NCBI RefSeq assembly: GCF_042100115.1 | Contig: NC_091272.1 | Span: 1,488,001 to 1,552,000 of the forward strand | Length of the DNA: 64,000 bases | Origin: Alternaria dauci | Lineage: Eukaryota; Ascomycota; Dothideomycetes; Pleosporales; Pleosporaceae | Direction of reading: 5' to 3' | In this document: piece after piece, positions 46,954-57,577 of the stretch | Position numbering within the stretch: the first letter of the stretch is position 1 | Layout: every line of letters starts with the position of its first letter | Translations under genes and position numbers: made by a program | The notes under the pieces: generated by a model | Databases searched by the model: none | Seen by the model: the letters and a program-made list of their open reading frames with translations, nothing else | Told to the model about the DNA's origin: nothing

Positions 46954-48439
46954 ATGGCTCGTACGCGCGCTACCAAAGGGCGTCCTCGGCCGCCATCTCG
47001 CAGCACCATTACTAGGGTCGTTCCAAGACGCGAATCTACAGTCGAAGCACTCCGTGCATCAATAACGTCCATAGAATTGGACGAGAACAAGGTAAAAAAG
47101 ATACTTAGTCCTCTAAACGAGCGACGAGCGCATTGTTCTACAGATCTTCTGGGAGGTACGTGCGATGCAGAAGAGAATACCGTAAAAATCAAGAAAGAAG
47201 AGGATGATGATGACATGGTGGATGCAATGAAGGTCGCAGCATGGCCGAAGAGACACGCCCAAGACACAAGTTCAAAAGCTCCAGCAACGAAGAAACAGAA
47301 GCCATCTCCACCTAGTTCTACTACTCGTACTACACGTTCGAAGACCTTGACTTCGAGAACCAAACCGGATAGTATTCGTTCTGACACCGATACGAAAACT
47401 CACAGCGAGTCAGAACATGAGTCTAAGCTATGTGACAGTACGATCAAAAACATCGGCAGTTATCGAAAGAATGGGAAGATGTCTCTCCCCAACTCACCTC
47501 TCGATCTCCTGCGTCCGTACATGGCTTTTCAACTCTCAGTCTCTGGGCTCTCGGGTAAAGCATACAAAGCTGCACAAGCATCCATGGCATCTGTTCTTGA
47601 CGTGGCAGAGCACTTGGAAAAACATGGCAGTAGCGCTCTGATTGAAGCGCGCAATAGCCCAAATAGCAGCGTTGAGGACCGTAAAACCTGCGTGGATCGA
47701 GAGAACATAGTAGATGGGAAAGAGAAGCAAGTAGGAAAGTCTAAGCGGAAGACAGAGGAAGATGTGTTGCCGAGAAAGCAACGGGAACTAAATGAACAAA
47801 CGCGGAAGAGACTTGAACGGGAGAAAAGGCGAAAAGAAACAGAAGGCGAAGAAAATGGAGGAGAAATAGTAAGCCTCCAAGCACACATACCCCTCTCCGC
47901 CTTCTCCACTACATGCTAAAACAACTAGACCACGCACCTCTCTTCCAGCTCCTCAACCTCATCCGATGCAGCAACAGAGGTAGCAAGCGACACTGACGAT
48001 GAAGCCAAGTATCCACCGACCAAGGCTCTCTCTGTCCTCTCCACAACATCATCCTACCAATCCCTTCACAGATCAACAGATTCCGTCGAGACCAGTTCGG
48101 TAAGTTCCCAATTTTCCGCTCTTTTTTTTTTTCTTCTCTTCTCGAGGAGAATGTGTTGATGATACTAATCAAGTACAGTAGGAAGGCGAAGAAAGCGATG
48201 TGATTGAGCGCCGAGAGAAGAATGCATTGCGACGGCGGAAAGCAAGGCAGCAGAGGCGAAATGTACGAAAGAGGAAAGAACGTAAGTCGGAGAGTGGATC
48301 GGAGAGTGGATCGGAGAGTGAACCACAAATAGAAATGGATATCACAGGACGGAAAGAATCAGAGAGAAGAACACCTGTGTTGGCGAATCTAGAGTGTGGC
48401 AAGGAGGTAGTGGTAGATTTCCTCCCTGTTGCATGGTGA
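46954..48439 (+). CDS. Unrecognised basic, probably nuclear protein
   Basis: Exons are join(46954..47868, 47929..48099, 48182..48439), 447 aa. I do not recognise a family. The protein is highly charged with several basic clusters that could act as nuclear localisation signals (KKQK, KSKRK, RRRK, RKRK). It has an acidic stretch EEDDDD near 83-88. One hydrophobic helix-like block (about 186-225, LLRPYMAFQLSVSG onward) is the only part that looks folded. A coiled-coil-like Lys/Glu/Arg region precedes the first intron. The C-terminal exon encodes three tandem copies of SESG-type repeats from a 12-bp DNA repeat near 48293-48325. The exon joins were chosen to keep frame; the third exon uses the AG of GTAG. 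Gene structure is moderately certain, function unknown. It converges on COG3 with 82 bp between stops. Confidence 0.65.
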
Positions 48440-48521
48440 CAGTATGTCGACCACACTCCTGGGGACCTATAGACAAGTATAAAGTCGTTTCATCATAACC
48501 TGCTCGATCCACCGACGAGTA

Positions 48522-51229
48522 TCACATCTTGATCCTCAAGCCGGTGTTCCCTGTCCGTTCCGTGCCAGATCGATCGCTGGCAGCACCCATACTATCCGCG
48601 TCGCTATCATCTCGATCTTGATAATCTTCTTGTTCATCATCCATAATGCTCAAGCCTAGCGTGCCGACTTTGAATGTGTTGCTGCACCACTCGCTGAATA
48701 CATCCGGGTCCCACACGCCATCCTCCCTGCCTTTGCCCTTTGTGCTTCTGCTAGTCCCATTTTGATTGGCAAGAGAAGGGGAGTATGACGTGTCGTACCA
48801 GTCTTCATATGTTTGTGTGACAGATTCCATGACAGCTGCCACGAGCATCTCACGTGTACGTGCGTCGGTGATGTATTCTTCTAGCTTCGATCGCAGAAAC
48901 GGTGTCTCTTGTTCGATGTTCTGCCGGATCTTGCTCGTGCGCGCAGGGGCCTCGCTTGGTGGCACCTTCTTGTTGTTCTTCATATCGATTGGCGCTGTTA
49001 TCCGGGTGACAAATTGTCCAGTGAAGTCGTTGATCGCTTGGCGCAGGCGCGCGTCTACTTCAGCTTTGGCATCCAACATGTTCTCTACAACCTTGGGAAT
49101 GAGTAGGCCGACGAGGTTGCGCGGGTTGAAGAGGCCACCACGAGCACGCAGCTCCCAAAACGTATTTGTGACACTGGAGAAGTTATATTGAACCTCGGTT
49201 TCTGGTGTGACGAACTCTATATCGAAAGCCACAATCTGTTGCTTCAGGAGGAGGAGGTGCGATACGAGGAAGAGGGCGGCGTCGGTCGGCGAGGCGGATT
49301 TAGCAAGCAGCGTGCTAGCTTGAGCGAGGGAAAGCGTGGTACTGTGGACAATATGATGAGCCAAGTCGTCAAACACGGAGGACTGAGAGCACATTAGCAT
49401 GGACAGGGTGTGCGACTGTTCAAAACGTACATGAACAAGCCTGTAGATTTTGCTGAGCAACCATATCGCTTTGCGCAATGTAGGGTACCAGTCTTTGAAG
49501 GCCGCTTCGGTATTGTAGTTCCACCGCGCATCTGGGTCGTCATCCTCCACTATTGTAGGCGTCTTTGGCATCAATGGGGTGGGCGGCACTTCGGACTTGG
49601 GTTCCTTCTTGCCAGACAAGACTGGTTGATTTGACTTTGTTCCCGATGTGGCGTGCTTCTTGTTCTTTGCTGGATAGTCGAGATCTTCTGGCTTGGGCTT
49701 GTATCTTTCAATATCATCCCGCAAAATTGCAAGCGATAGGAACACCAATCTGTTTTGTGCATCCTGCAGTGCGGGATGTACGATAACAGAGAAGTCTAGC
49801 TTGTTCGCTTCGACAGGCGATTCTTCCTCTTCCTCCTCCATGTATCGTGTTTGTATAAGGGTACATAATTCGCACAGCTTGAGTATCTGCGTCTCGTGGA
49901 TGGTGCGCGGTCGGAGATAGTCGTAGAGAGGCTCGCATACGGCTTCCAAAAAGTCGTACAATCCGCCGTCGCCTTCGAACCACTCGCGCCATAGGTCGCA
50001 CTCGTCGAAACATATGCCTCGTATGTAGCTTATACTGCTCCGTGCAAAAGCCACGAGGTCTGTCGATGTGCTTGGAGCTTGTGCGATGTCTCCGATCTTC
50101 TTCGTAACGATAGGGAGGATGAGGCGGCCACGGGTGGCCGAGTAACTCTGGTACAACTCGTTCATTAGACTCTGGTACTCTGCTTCGCCGCCTGGCGCTG
50201 CTCCAGCTGGCAGCACTGCCCGCTTCTGTATCTCAAGGCCTATACTCTTCAACTCTGGTGCTCCGACGCGGAATTTGGCGTACAACAGCGCAGACATGGT
50301 CGTATCGTTCAGTTGTCTATCCGCTATCCGCTTGGAGACATCGGCTGCAATTTCTCGAAGCGCCTCGGTGAAATGAACACGGATGAGCGTAAGGGCGCGG
50401 GTGAGGAGTAGTCGGTATCTGGATCGGTACGTTTCGGCCTCGCGATGTTTGGAATGCGCCTGCATGTACTCTAGACAGCTGTCCAGATTTGCCAGCATCT
50501 CGACGAACTCGCTACCCCGCACTATCTTGCCTGCGCCCGGAGCATTGAGCCGTTTGGTCGTAGGCTCGAGGTACAGATAGTACCGGAGGTTCTGCTCCAT
50601 GTCGTCGGCGAGCTTGGTAATGCGCTTCTGGTCGTCGATGAGGCCCTCGCATTGTGTGCGGAATGCGTTTGTCTGCGCTTCGACGACCTTGAAGGATTCG
50701 GAGAGGGAGGAGAGGATATCGAGGGTGGCGGCAGTGTCGGCACTGATGTTGTCGAGGTGGCTGCGCGTCATGTGCAGCTGGTGCTGGTAGAGCGTGTACT
50801 CGTCATGACTGGCTTCGAGCAACTCGTCGCTGAGGCCGCCATACCACTTGGCAAACTCCAGCTCGGTGCTGATGTCCTCACGCGACTTCTTCTTCTCCAG
50901 TGCCTTTTCCTTCCTCAGATGCGCGCGCACAACCGTGTAGAAGTCGCTGTACGACTTGGCGCGTCTGGCCACGGTGGCCGGTGGAGGGCCATTGAGCTTG
51001 CCCGGTCGGTCCTCTTCTGCCGCCTCGGGGATGGCTTCTACGCGCTCCAAGTCAGCCTGACTCTCCTGCAAGGTACAATCATCAGAAGTGCTCAAACGTA
51101 CCCGGCAGCGGATGGTGGGCTTACGTTCTCCTGTTTGAGCAGGCTCTCTCTCCGGCGGTGCTTGCCCTTTTCCTGCGGCTTGGCTGTGCGAGGGACAAAG
51201 GCCGTGTACCACGAGTCTGCCTCGTACAT
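48522..51229 (-). CDS. COG3: COG complex subunit 3 (Sec34)
   Basis: Exons are complement(48522..51065, 51125..51229), 882 aa. The 5' exon encodes 35 residues (MYEADSWYTAFVP onward). I chose this start because it restores the conserved N-terminal SWY motif. Continuing the long frame upstream instead gives unrelated sequence. The region of about 110-260 matches the Sec34 domain (AKSYSDFYTVVRAH, FAKWYGGLSDELLEASHDEY, then a heptad-rich coiled coil). The remainder is the alpha-helical leg of a tethering-complex subunit. Family role: lobe A of the conserved oligomeric Golgi complex, tethering retrograde vesicles at the Golgi. The intron is 59 nt. A 342 bp divergent promoter is shared with the FMP25-like gene. 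Confidence 0.92.
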
Positions 51230-51571
51230 TCTGGCGCACTTGGGATGCTGGTGGGGTTCTTGTCTGTGGACAGGAAACACGACGGCGCAAGCTTCCACAT
51301 GGACATGTCGGAGCTCGGTGATGCTCGTGGGGGTGTAGCAGATGGCGCTAGTCTCACTCGGTGCTAGCCCATCTGTCGAGTGTGGAGAAAGTCTAGAGCG
51401 TCATGATCACGCCGCTGCGATTTCGACAAACTATCGAAGCTGTCGAATGATCAGGGCTCCAACTATAATCGGACCTTTGCACATGTTGCAGATGCCGTTC
51501 TCTTAATTCTACCAGACAGCTTTGGGTCGACACTTGCCACCACCAACCCACGAGTCTCTACATACTACACC

Positions 51572-53344
51572 ATGCTCAGCACCAGATGTGTGGCACGCGC
51601 ATCTCGACCAACGCCTCATGCCCCGCGGCTATGTAGGCACATAGCGACCAGACCCCCGCCATCCCATGTTCGCGCAGCCTCGCATCCTTATGCACAGCGA
51701 CGACAACAGCATTTCGTCCGGTCCATAGCTACTGTCGGCGCGCTCTGGGCTACCGCCACCGCATGGCAGTGGTGCAATGGAGAGTCGATTATACGAGATG
51801 CGCACGCTGAAGAGCAAGAGGAACCCGAGATAAAGTTCGAAGCGCCACGGCGGCAGGCAACATCGAGCGACGACAACAGGAACATCATCAGCTCACAGCA
51901 CCTCCAGGTGATAAAGAGCTGGGAGAATCCCGGAGTTTACACATGGGGCTCGAATGCGGGCAAGGTCGTGGCACCCGACTCGGACGAGAAGTACATCAAG
52001 ACACCGCGACGGCTGAGTTTCTTTGACGGAAAGTTGCTGCGAGACATCAAGCTGGACAGAAATTTCGGCGCTGCCATAGACGAGAAGGGCGATCTCCTAC
52101 AGTGGGGCACCGCTTTTGCCAACGATATCAAGGAGCCTACCAAGACGCTTACCGGTCACAACCTTACATCGTTGGCCATCTCACGCGATCGAATTATTGG
52201 CCTTTCCAAAAATGGCTCCGTATATTCTATACCCGTCTCGCAGGCGGAGCAGATGGAAGGCCCAAAGCCTCCATCCGGGTCCTGGATCCCCTTCTGGGGC
52301 GGTTCCAACAACATCTCCTACCGAAAGCGCACGCCTGAGAATCTGGCATGGAATGAGCGCGTTACCGATATTGCCTCTGGTCTCGAGCACGCGCTCATGC
52401 TTACGTCTTCTGGCCGTGTCTTCTCTTTCGCATCAGGCTCACAAGACTTTCCCAGCAAGGGCCAAATGGGAATACCCGGTTTGTCGTGGGAGACCCGGCC
52501 GCCTGGCGCTTTCGACATTCCCCACGAGATTACTACGCTCAAAGGCTTCCCTGTCACGAAGATCGCTGCTGGCGACTACCACAGCTTAGTTTGCGATTCC
52601 GAAGGACGCGCTTTTACTTTTGGTGACAATACCTCCGGCCAATTGGGCTTCCCGTACAATGCCGAAGCACAAAGCATCGATGCTCCGTCCCTACTTCCGA
52701 CACAAAAGCTCTTCTCTGGTCAGGCAGGCAAAGTGACAAACGTCTTCGCTGGCGGCAACACGTCCTTCCTTGCTACGGAAGCGACCAAGGGCAACAAGAC
52801 CACCGCAGACACCTGGGCCTTCGGATTCGGTCTGACCGGCCAACTAGGTACTGGTCGATGGGTGCACACACAGGCAGACCCTGTCAAGGTCCCTGCCTTC
52901 TCCGGTCTCTTCGAATGGGATGAAGTCAAGAACACTGCGATCCCCATTCGCCTGTCCACCATCTCCGTCGGTGCAACACATGCCGCCGCCGTTCTCGACA
53001 ATGTCGCCAGTGTCGCTGTATCCGGCCGATCGAGACAGCTCACAGACAACGACACGAATTGGGGTCGCGACATCTTGTTCTGGGGCAACAACGAGTTCTA
53101 CCAGATCGGCAGTGGAAAGCGAAGCAACCTAGCCACGCCAGCCTACATCCAGCCACTCGACCAAGCCGCTGAGCAAGAACGCGCTGCGTCTGCTGGTGGG
53201 TTTGGGAGACAATTAAGAGAGAAGGAAATGCATCGGTTCCAAATCACACCAAGAAATAAGGTCAAAGTCAACGGCCGGACAGTCGAGTTTGAGCAAAAGG
53301 TGGAATGTGGACGCGGATGCACTGCTGTTTACTCTGCTGTCTGA
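51572..53344 (+). CDS. FMP25: RCC1-repeat mitochondrial protein (Fmp25-like)
   Basis: Single exon, 590 aa. The first 50 residues are rich in Arg, Ser, His and Ala with no acidic residue, a typical mitochondrial presequence. One membrane-like segment follows (about 51-67, IATVGALWATATAWQW). From about residue 120 the protein shows RCC1-type blades (GVYTWGSNAGKV, RAFTFGDNTSGQLGF, DTWAFGFGLTGQLGTG, DILFWGNNEFYQIGSG), which fold as a beta propeller. The yeast relative Fmp25 is a mitochondrial inner-membrane protein linked to respiratory complex III assembly, and the human relative RCC1L acts in mitochondrial ribosome biogenesis. The exact role of this copy is inferred from that family. The start is the first in-frame ATG. 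Confidence 0.88.
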   Translation: MLSTRCVARASRPTPHAPRLCRHIATRPPPSHVRAASHPYAQRRQQHFVRSIATVGALWATATAWQWCNGESIIRDAHAEEQEEPEIKFEAPRRQATSSDDNRNIISSQHLQVIKSWENPGVYTWGSNAGKVVAPDSDEKYIKTPRRLSFFDGKLLRDIKLDRNFGAAIDEKGDLLQWGTAFANDIKEPTKTLTGHNLTSLAISRDRIIGLSKNGSVYSIPVSQAEQMEGPKPPSGSWIPFWGGSNNISYRKRTPENLAWNERVTDIASGLEHALMLTSSGRVFSFASGSQDFPSKGQMGIPGLSWETRPPGAFDIPHEITTLKGFPVTKIAAGDYHSLVCDSEGRAFTFGDNTSGQLGFPYNAEAQSIDAPSLLPTQKLFSGQAGKVTNVFAGGNTSFLATEATKGNKTTADTWAFGFGLTGQLGTGRWVHTQADPVKVPAFSGLFEWDEVKNTAIPIRLSTISVGATHAAAVLDNVASVAVSGRSRQLTDNDTNWGRDILFWGNNEFYQIGSGKRSNLATPAYIQPLDQAAEQERAASAGGFGRQLREKEMHRFQITPRNKVKVNGRTVEFEQKVECGRGCTAVYSAV

Positions 53345-54112
53345 TTTTGCTAGACGCACCACTTTTTTGCATTCTTGTACATATACCTCCGCCTTTTAGG
53401 GCGCGCATCGCTACGTTTGATGACATGTTGTAAGATTAGGATTTAGGGTATGCGATATCTCTCTCTCAAATCAAATAAAAAGTATTTGATAAGCAAAATC
53501 GTGTCCTCGCAATGATGGTGGAGTCTATAAATTCGTTAGTGTGTTTCCATGGCTACCTAGCCTCCTGGGGTCGGATATAAAAAAAATGCGCCGGATATTC
53601 GCGTGCATATTTCGTGGGCCTCTGGACTCCACTCCTCATCAACTTGAAATCGGAAGGAAGCGGTCCACGCGTCCACCCAATCCGTATGATCCTGAAACCG
53701 ATAAGTAACAATGACGCTTGTGTCACCACGCGTGGGACCATGTACATGCTTGAGTGGTGGAGCGAGGAAGGTAATTTGAGATGTGGCGGGGGATATGAGC
53801 TTATCCTGTTGTAAAAAATTGAATGACTGCACCGACTACATACCTGTGTCGATGTCTTAGCTAGCTAGTTTGGGTATATGGTACAAGATGTGTGAAGCTA
53901 CATGACTTTTCGGTACAAGCTTTGTAGTTCTGGAAGAATAGTTGGCAAGGTGAAAAGAGAAAAAAAAAATGTCGATGCCTCAAAAGGTATAAACAAGAAC
54001 GGCATACGCTATGATGAAGACGCAAGATTGGACGGCTGGGGAAATTAACAGGCGTCCGTAAAGCTCCCATGGAAATCGACCGAGATCAGAGGTTATTATA
54101 TGGCAGAGTGCT
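53345..54112. other. Convergent interval with a possible small exon
   Basis: This 768 bp lies between two convergent genes. A 91-codon minus-strand frame (53557-53832) has an intron-acceptor-like TTTTTTACAACAG in front of a protein-like stretch (residues such as DHTDWVDAW and VDEEWSPEAHE). No start codon or upstream exon could be joined in frame. It may be the end of a small gene or a remnant. Confidence 0.3.
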
Positions 54113-55276
54113 TCAAAGGCCCATGCGCTGAATCATGGCTCTCGATTCGGCTTCAGAAAGTTCGTTGCCGTCGATGTTGATACGACCTTCCTCAACCTGA
54201 GCGAGATCTGGCTTGACCATACCCTCGTGTAGGTACTTTAGGAAGGAGAGTAGTTGTTCCTCAAAAGCAGCATATGGATGCCGCTCCTGAGCTGCTTCTA
54301 TCGCTTGGAGACTCGATTGCGATGGGTCTCGTGGCAGAAGCTCGCGGACGTACTGGTGCTTGATCCTCGTCCATTCGCGGTTCTCTTCTCGGAGGTTGCC
54401 TTCAGCGCAAAAGAGTTGCCGCATAGCGGCTACGTCGGCTGGTTCATCGGCCCAGCGTTCGACACCGGGACAGCCATAGGCGAAGATGGTGTTGAACGTC
54501 TCGTCGCCGTAGGCGCCATTGCGAAGATATTCGCCAATGACGGCTTGCAGCATGAATTGCGCGGCCAGGTCGAACCATTCAGAAGTCGGGAACCAGTCAT
54601 CATCCAGGTTTACACGGGCAGCCGTAAGTTCGATGAAGACTGGCAATAGGCAGTGGAGTGAGGGTGTGCCTGCTACATCAGTGACCCATCTCCTCTGATC
54701 CAGAGGCATGCTCAATGCGGATGCAAGGGCTGATCGGTTCTCGTAAAGTGCGCCATCGGACAACGGAAAGTCCTTTTGCTGGTCGAAAGGTTGCTGGAGC
54801 GCAGCAGGGTGCTGAGTTCGTTGTCGCCAGTACTCGCCGCGGCTCTTGTTCTGCTCGCGAAGACTATCGAGTGATTCCTCGGTTGTCCATGTCTCGTCGT
54901 GATGCAGTCTGTGCGTGAAGATTAGGGCGAACTGCAACAACCGTGATCGAAACGACGCCTTGGGGTCTAGGCGTCGGCCATGGTGCCTGTGACCCAAGAA
55001 TATTCTCCAATCTTCATGTCGTCAGTGATCAATAAGAAAAAAAGGACGGTGGCTGTTCATACCCGCGGTCATGTTGACGAGTGCATTGGGCAAATCGGAA
55101 TGATACGGGTCACTGCTTGATCTCCACTCGAATACCAATCCAATGGCCTTGTAGACGAGAAAGTCCAAGATGGTCAAGTCGACATCAAACTGGTCTTCTT
55201 CTTCGTTCTCCATGCGACGGGTAAGGTTCAAGAAGCCTTCCCGGGGGCGTCGGTTACTGTCGTAGATGTTTTCCAT
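54113..55276 (-). CDS. Conserved-looking protein of unknown function
   Basis: Exons are complement(54113..55011, 55063..55276), 370 aa. The 51-nt intron has GTATGA, CACTGAC and AAG signals and joins NMTADWRIFLGHRHH in frame. The protein is mostly helical and charged, without signal peptide or membrane segment. Visible landmarks are an acidic EEEDQFDVDLTILDFLVYKAIG near the N-terminus, WFPTSEWFDLAAQFMLQ in the middle, and a C-terminal helix followed by the sequence GNELSEAE. I do not recognise a named family and assign no function. It shares a 726 bp divergent promoter with the J-protein gene. Confidence 0.75.
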
Positions 55277-56002
55277 TTTCTACTTGCAGGGGTGTGGAAG
55301 TTGGACGGGCAGCACGGAAGGCAGTCAACATGAAAGGTAGGCAGACATTGATGCAAATGATGAGCGGAAAGGACAGTAAGAAGCAAAGGTGCAGAGGGAG
55401 CTGAGGAGAGCAAGGGCACAAGAGGGAGTGATAGCAAACGGTTATAGAAGAGCGGATGCCCCGTCTAGACCCCACAGTTAGCCCACTGTGCAGAGGACAA
55501 AGACAATAGGCGGCTGGCTGGTTCCAGGGTAGATTTCATGCGTCGTGACCCGAGTGTTTGTCTGGCTGCAGGGGCAGTTTCCCAAGGTATGCGTAAGCGA
55601 GGCGAAGGAGTTCACGTCAAACAGACAAGCTGAGTCGCGGAGCAAAAGGCTCCACTGGCGTCGGGTCTGAGCAACTGGAGGGGAGCGGAAGAGACCGCAC
55701 CTGCATGGTGGCTTCCCTTCTGAGACGCCGGCGCCGTCGGAGAAGTTGGTCGGTAGAGAGGGAGAAAAAAACAGCAACTCCTGTTCGCATCCAGAGTGTC
55801 GCATGTCGAGTGTAGGTAGATTAGCGCGAGGTACTGGTGGATAGATGGATGGATCGCGCATGCGCCCAAAGGACGGCCGAGTGCGAGGCGATCGCCCATG
55901 CGCGACGCCACCACCACCACCATTCACCACCCCACACGTCGGCGCTGACACCTGACTGACGCTCTGAGATGCGCGCCCGTCCACGGCTGCCGTTGCTTGA
56001 CC
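55277..56002. other. Divergent promoter region
   Basis: This 726 bp lies between the conserved unknown gene and the J-protein gene. It includes a short CCACCACCACCACCA-type run at about 55907-55922. No supported gene was seen. Confidence 0.4.
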
Positions 56003-56926
56003 ATGCTGTCTAAGAAGTCGTCGATATTCATTTCCTCCTACACTAACCTCAGTCCCCTATGCTATGCTCAGGTCCCTCCTCCTCAGCCGGGGAAGTCATG
56101 CCGTCATACATTCTCACGTCGTCGTGAGCCCGCACAACAACGGCGAAGCTACGCCCAACACCAGGACGCGCCCGCGTACCACGACGATGTAGAGCTGCTG
56201 AAATGGCCAGAGGCTGAAAAACCACACAAGACACCCACGCCCTACCAGATCCTCAAATGCAGAAAGGGCGATGCATACACCAAGCACCGCTTCTATGCCC
56301 TTGTCAAGCTCTACCACCCCGACCGCTGCCATGCCTCAGCTGCTATAGCCCAGCTGCCCCTCCACGTGCGTCTCGAGCGCTATCGCATGCTTGTCGCTGC
56401 ACACGACATCCTCTCCGATGTCCAGAAACGCAAGGCGTATGATGCCTGGGGCCACGGCTGGGCCGGCCACCACCAGACACCCACCATGCCCCGCCATAAC
56501 GACTGGAATTATGATCCGCATCGCTGGGCTACCGACCCGCGCACCAATGCGACATGGGAAGACTGGGAGCGCTGGCACTACGAGAACAGCGGTGGCGGCA
56601 AGGATGACGCGCGAACCATCCAGATGTCAAACTTTACCTTCATGGCCCTCATCTTTGCCTTTGTAAGCATAGGTGGTGTCGTGCAGGGCACCAGGTTCAA
56701 CACCTTCAACAACTCGGTCATTGAGAGGCGGGACCAGATACACCGAGAGGCGAGCATGGAGTACCGGCGGAGTAGGAATGCCACACTGAGCGCAAGCGGG
56801 GATCGCGACGAGCGCATACGCACCTTCCTGGAGCATAGGGAGTCGACCATTGTTGGCGAGCAATCCTATCAGCGCTTGCTCCCGCCCGCCGACACGTGCT
56901 CGCCAGAAGAGGTCAGGAGGCAGTGA
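56003..56926 (+). CDS. Membrane-anchored J-domain protein, probably mitochondrial
   Basis: Single exon, 307 aa from the ATG at 56003. The N-terminal 50 residues are basic and Ser/Arg-rich, consistent with a mitochondrial presequence. A J-domain spans about 75-150, with the HPD tripeptide at 105-107 (LYHPDR) and a helix IV that ends in KRKAYDAWGHGW. Between HPD and helix III the domain has an insert rich in Ala. One transmembrane segment is predicted at about 211-230 (FMALIFAFVSIGGVV). The layout resembles yeast Jid1, a mitochondrial J-protein with a co-chaperone role for Hsp70. That equivalence is a guess from architecture, so no symbol is given. Confidence 0.82.
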   Translation: MLSKKSSIFISSYTNLSPLCYAQVPPPQPGKSCRHTFSRRREPAQQRRSYAQHQDAPAYHDDVELLKWPEAEKPHKTPTPYQILKCRKGDAYTKHRFYALVKLYHPDRCHASAAIAQLPLHVRLERYRMLVAAHDILSDVQKRKAYDAWGHGWAGHHQTPTMPRHNDWNYDPHRWATDPRTNATWEDWERWHYENSGGGKDDARTIQMSNFTFMALIFAFVSIGGVVQGTRFNTFNNSVIERRDQIHREASMEYRRSRNATLSASGDRDERIRTFLEHRESTIVGEQSYQRLLPPADTCSPEEVRRQ

Positions 56927-57577
56927 AATGAGCACATTCTGGTGCCCAACACAGACTCGGTTATACCCTGAAAGCACATTTTGGTGCTATATCGTACGAC
57001 TGCTATTACCTTCGCCGCACGAATGGAGCTAGGGCGTTTACTTCCTGTATATATGATTCGGCAGGCGGCACACAGGCGCGCGGCGGGCATATCCTAGCCT
57101 TCATGCGCGCTCAGACACCACGCAAATTCAACGACAATCACCTGCAGCACATCTGCCGCCTTTGTGATTGTGTAAACGTTTTTCCACCTCTAGCATCCCA
57201 GTCGGTCGTGGCAGGACTTCGGTCCATCAGAATACCAACACTGGCAATATATCGAAGAAGATCTACGCCAGAAGCAGCATAGCTTCCGCGCGGTTGCGTA
57301 CACTCAGGGTTCAACAGAGCCTCAAACACTGCTGCAACTGTGTCACGGAGATGCAGTACCACAGCGTGTTCCAGCTTGGCAATAAGCGAAATTTCCTACG
57401 GGTAAGGTATATGACACGGGTTTTATCACTACATCTATGCGAACGCATGAACGCTCGCGCCACCAATACCCCGTCTCAATGTTTACCGATGACGATCGTT
57501 GAATCGTTGACAGCTTACGCGATTTTAGGTTCGCAGCACCTGACATACTCGCCTGTAGCTGCGCCTGTGCTAACGGC
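56927..57577. other. Convergent intergenic stretch
   Basis: This 651 bp lies between the stops of the J-protein and chitinase genes. A 74-codon minus-strand frame (57138-57362) looks mildly protein-like but has no partner exon or family, so I do not call it. Confidence 0.35.

Noticed and set aside
47869..47919. Reading straight through the first intron of the basic hypothetical gene to a stop at 47919
   Set aside because: A GTAAGC donor, branch-like CTAAAAC and TAG acceptor allow an in-frame join to a Ser/Thr-rich exon; the spliced model is preferred, though without transcript proof.
51230..51290. Upstream extension of the long COG3 frame to 51290
   Set aside because: This ignores the intron at 51066-51124 and replaces the conserved N-terminus with unrelated sequence.
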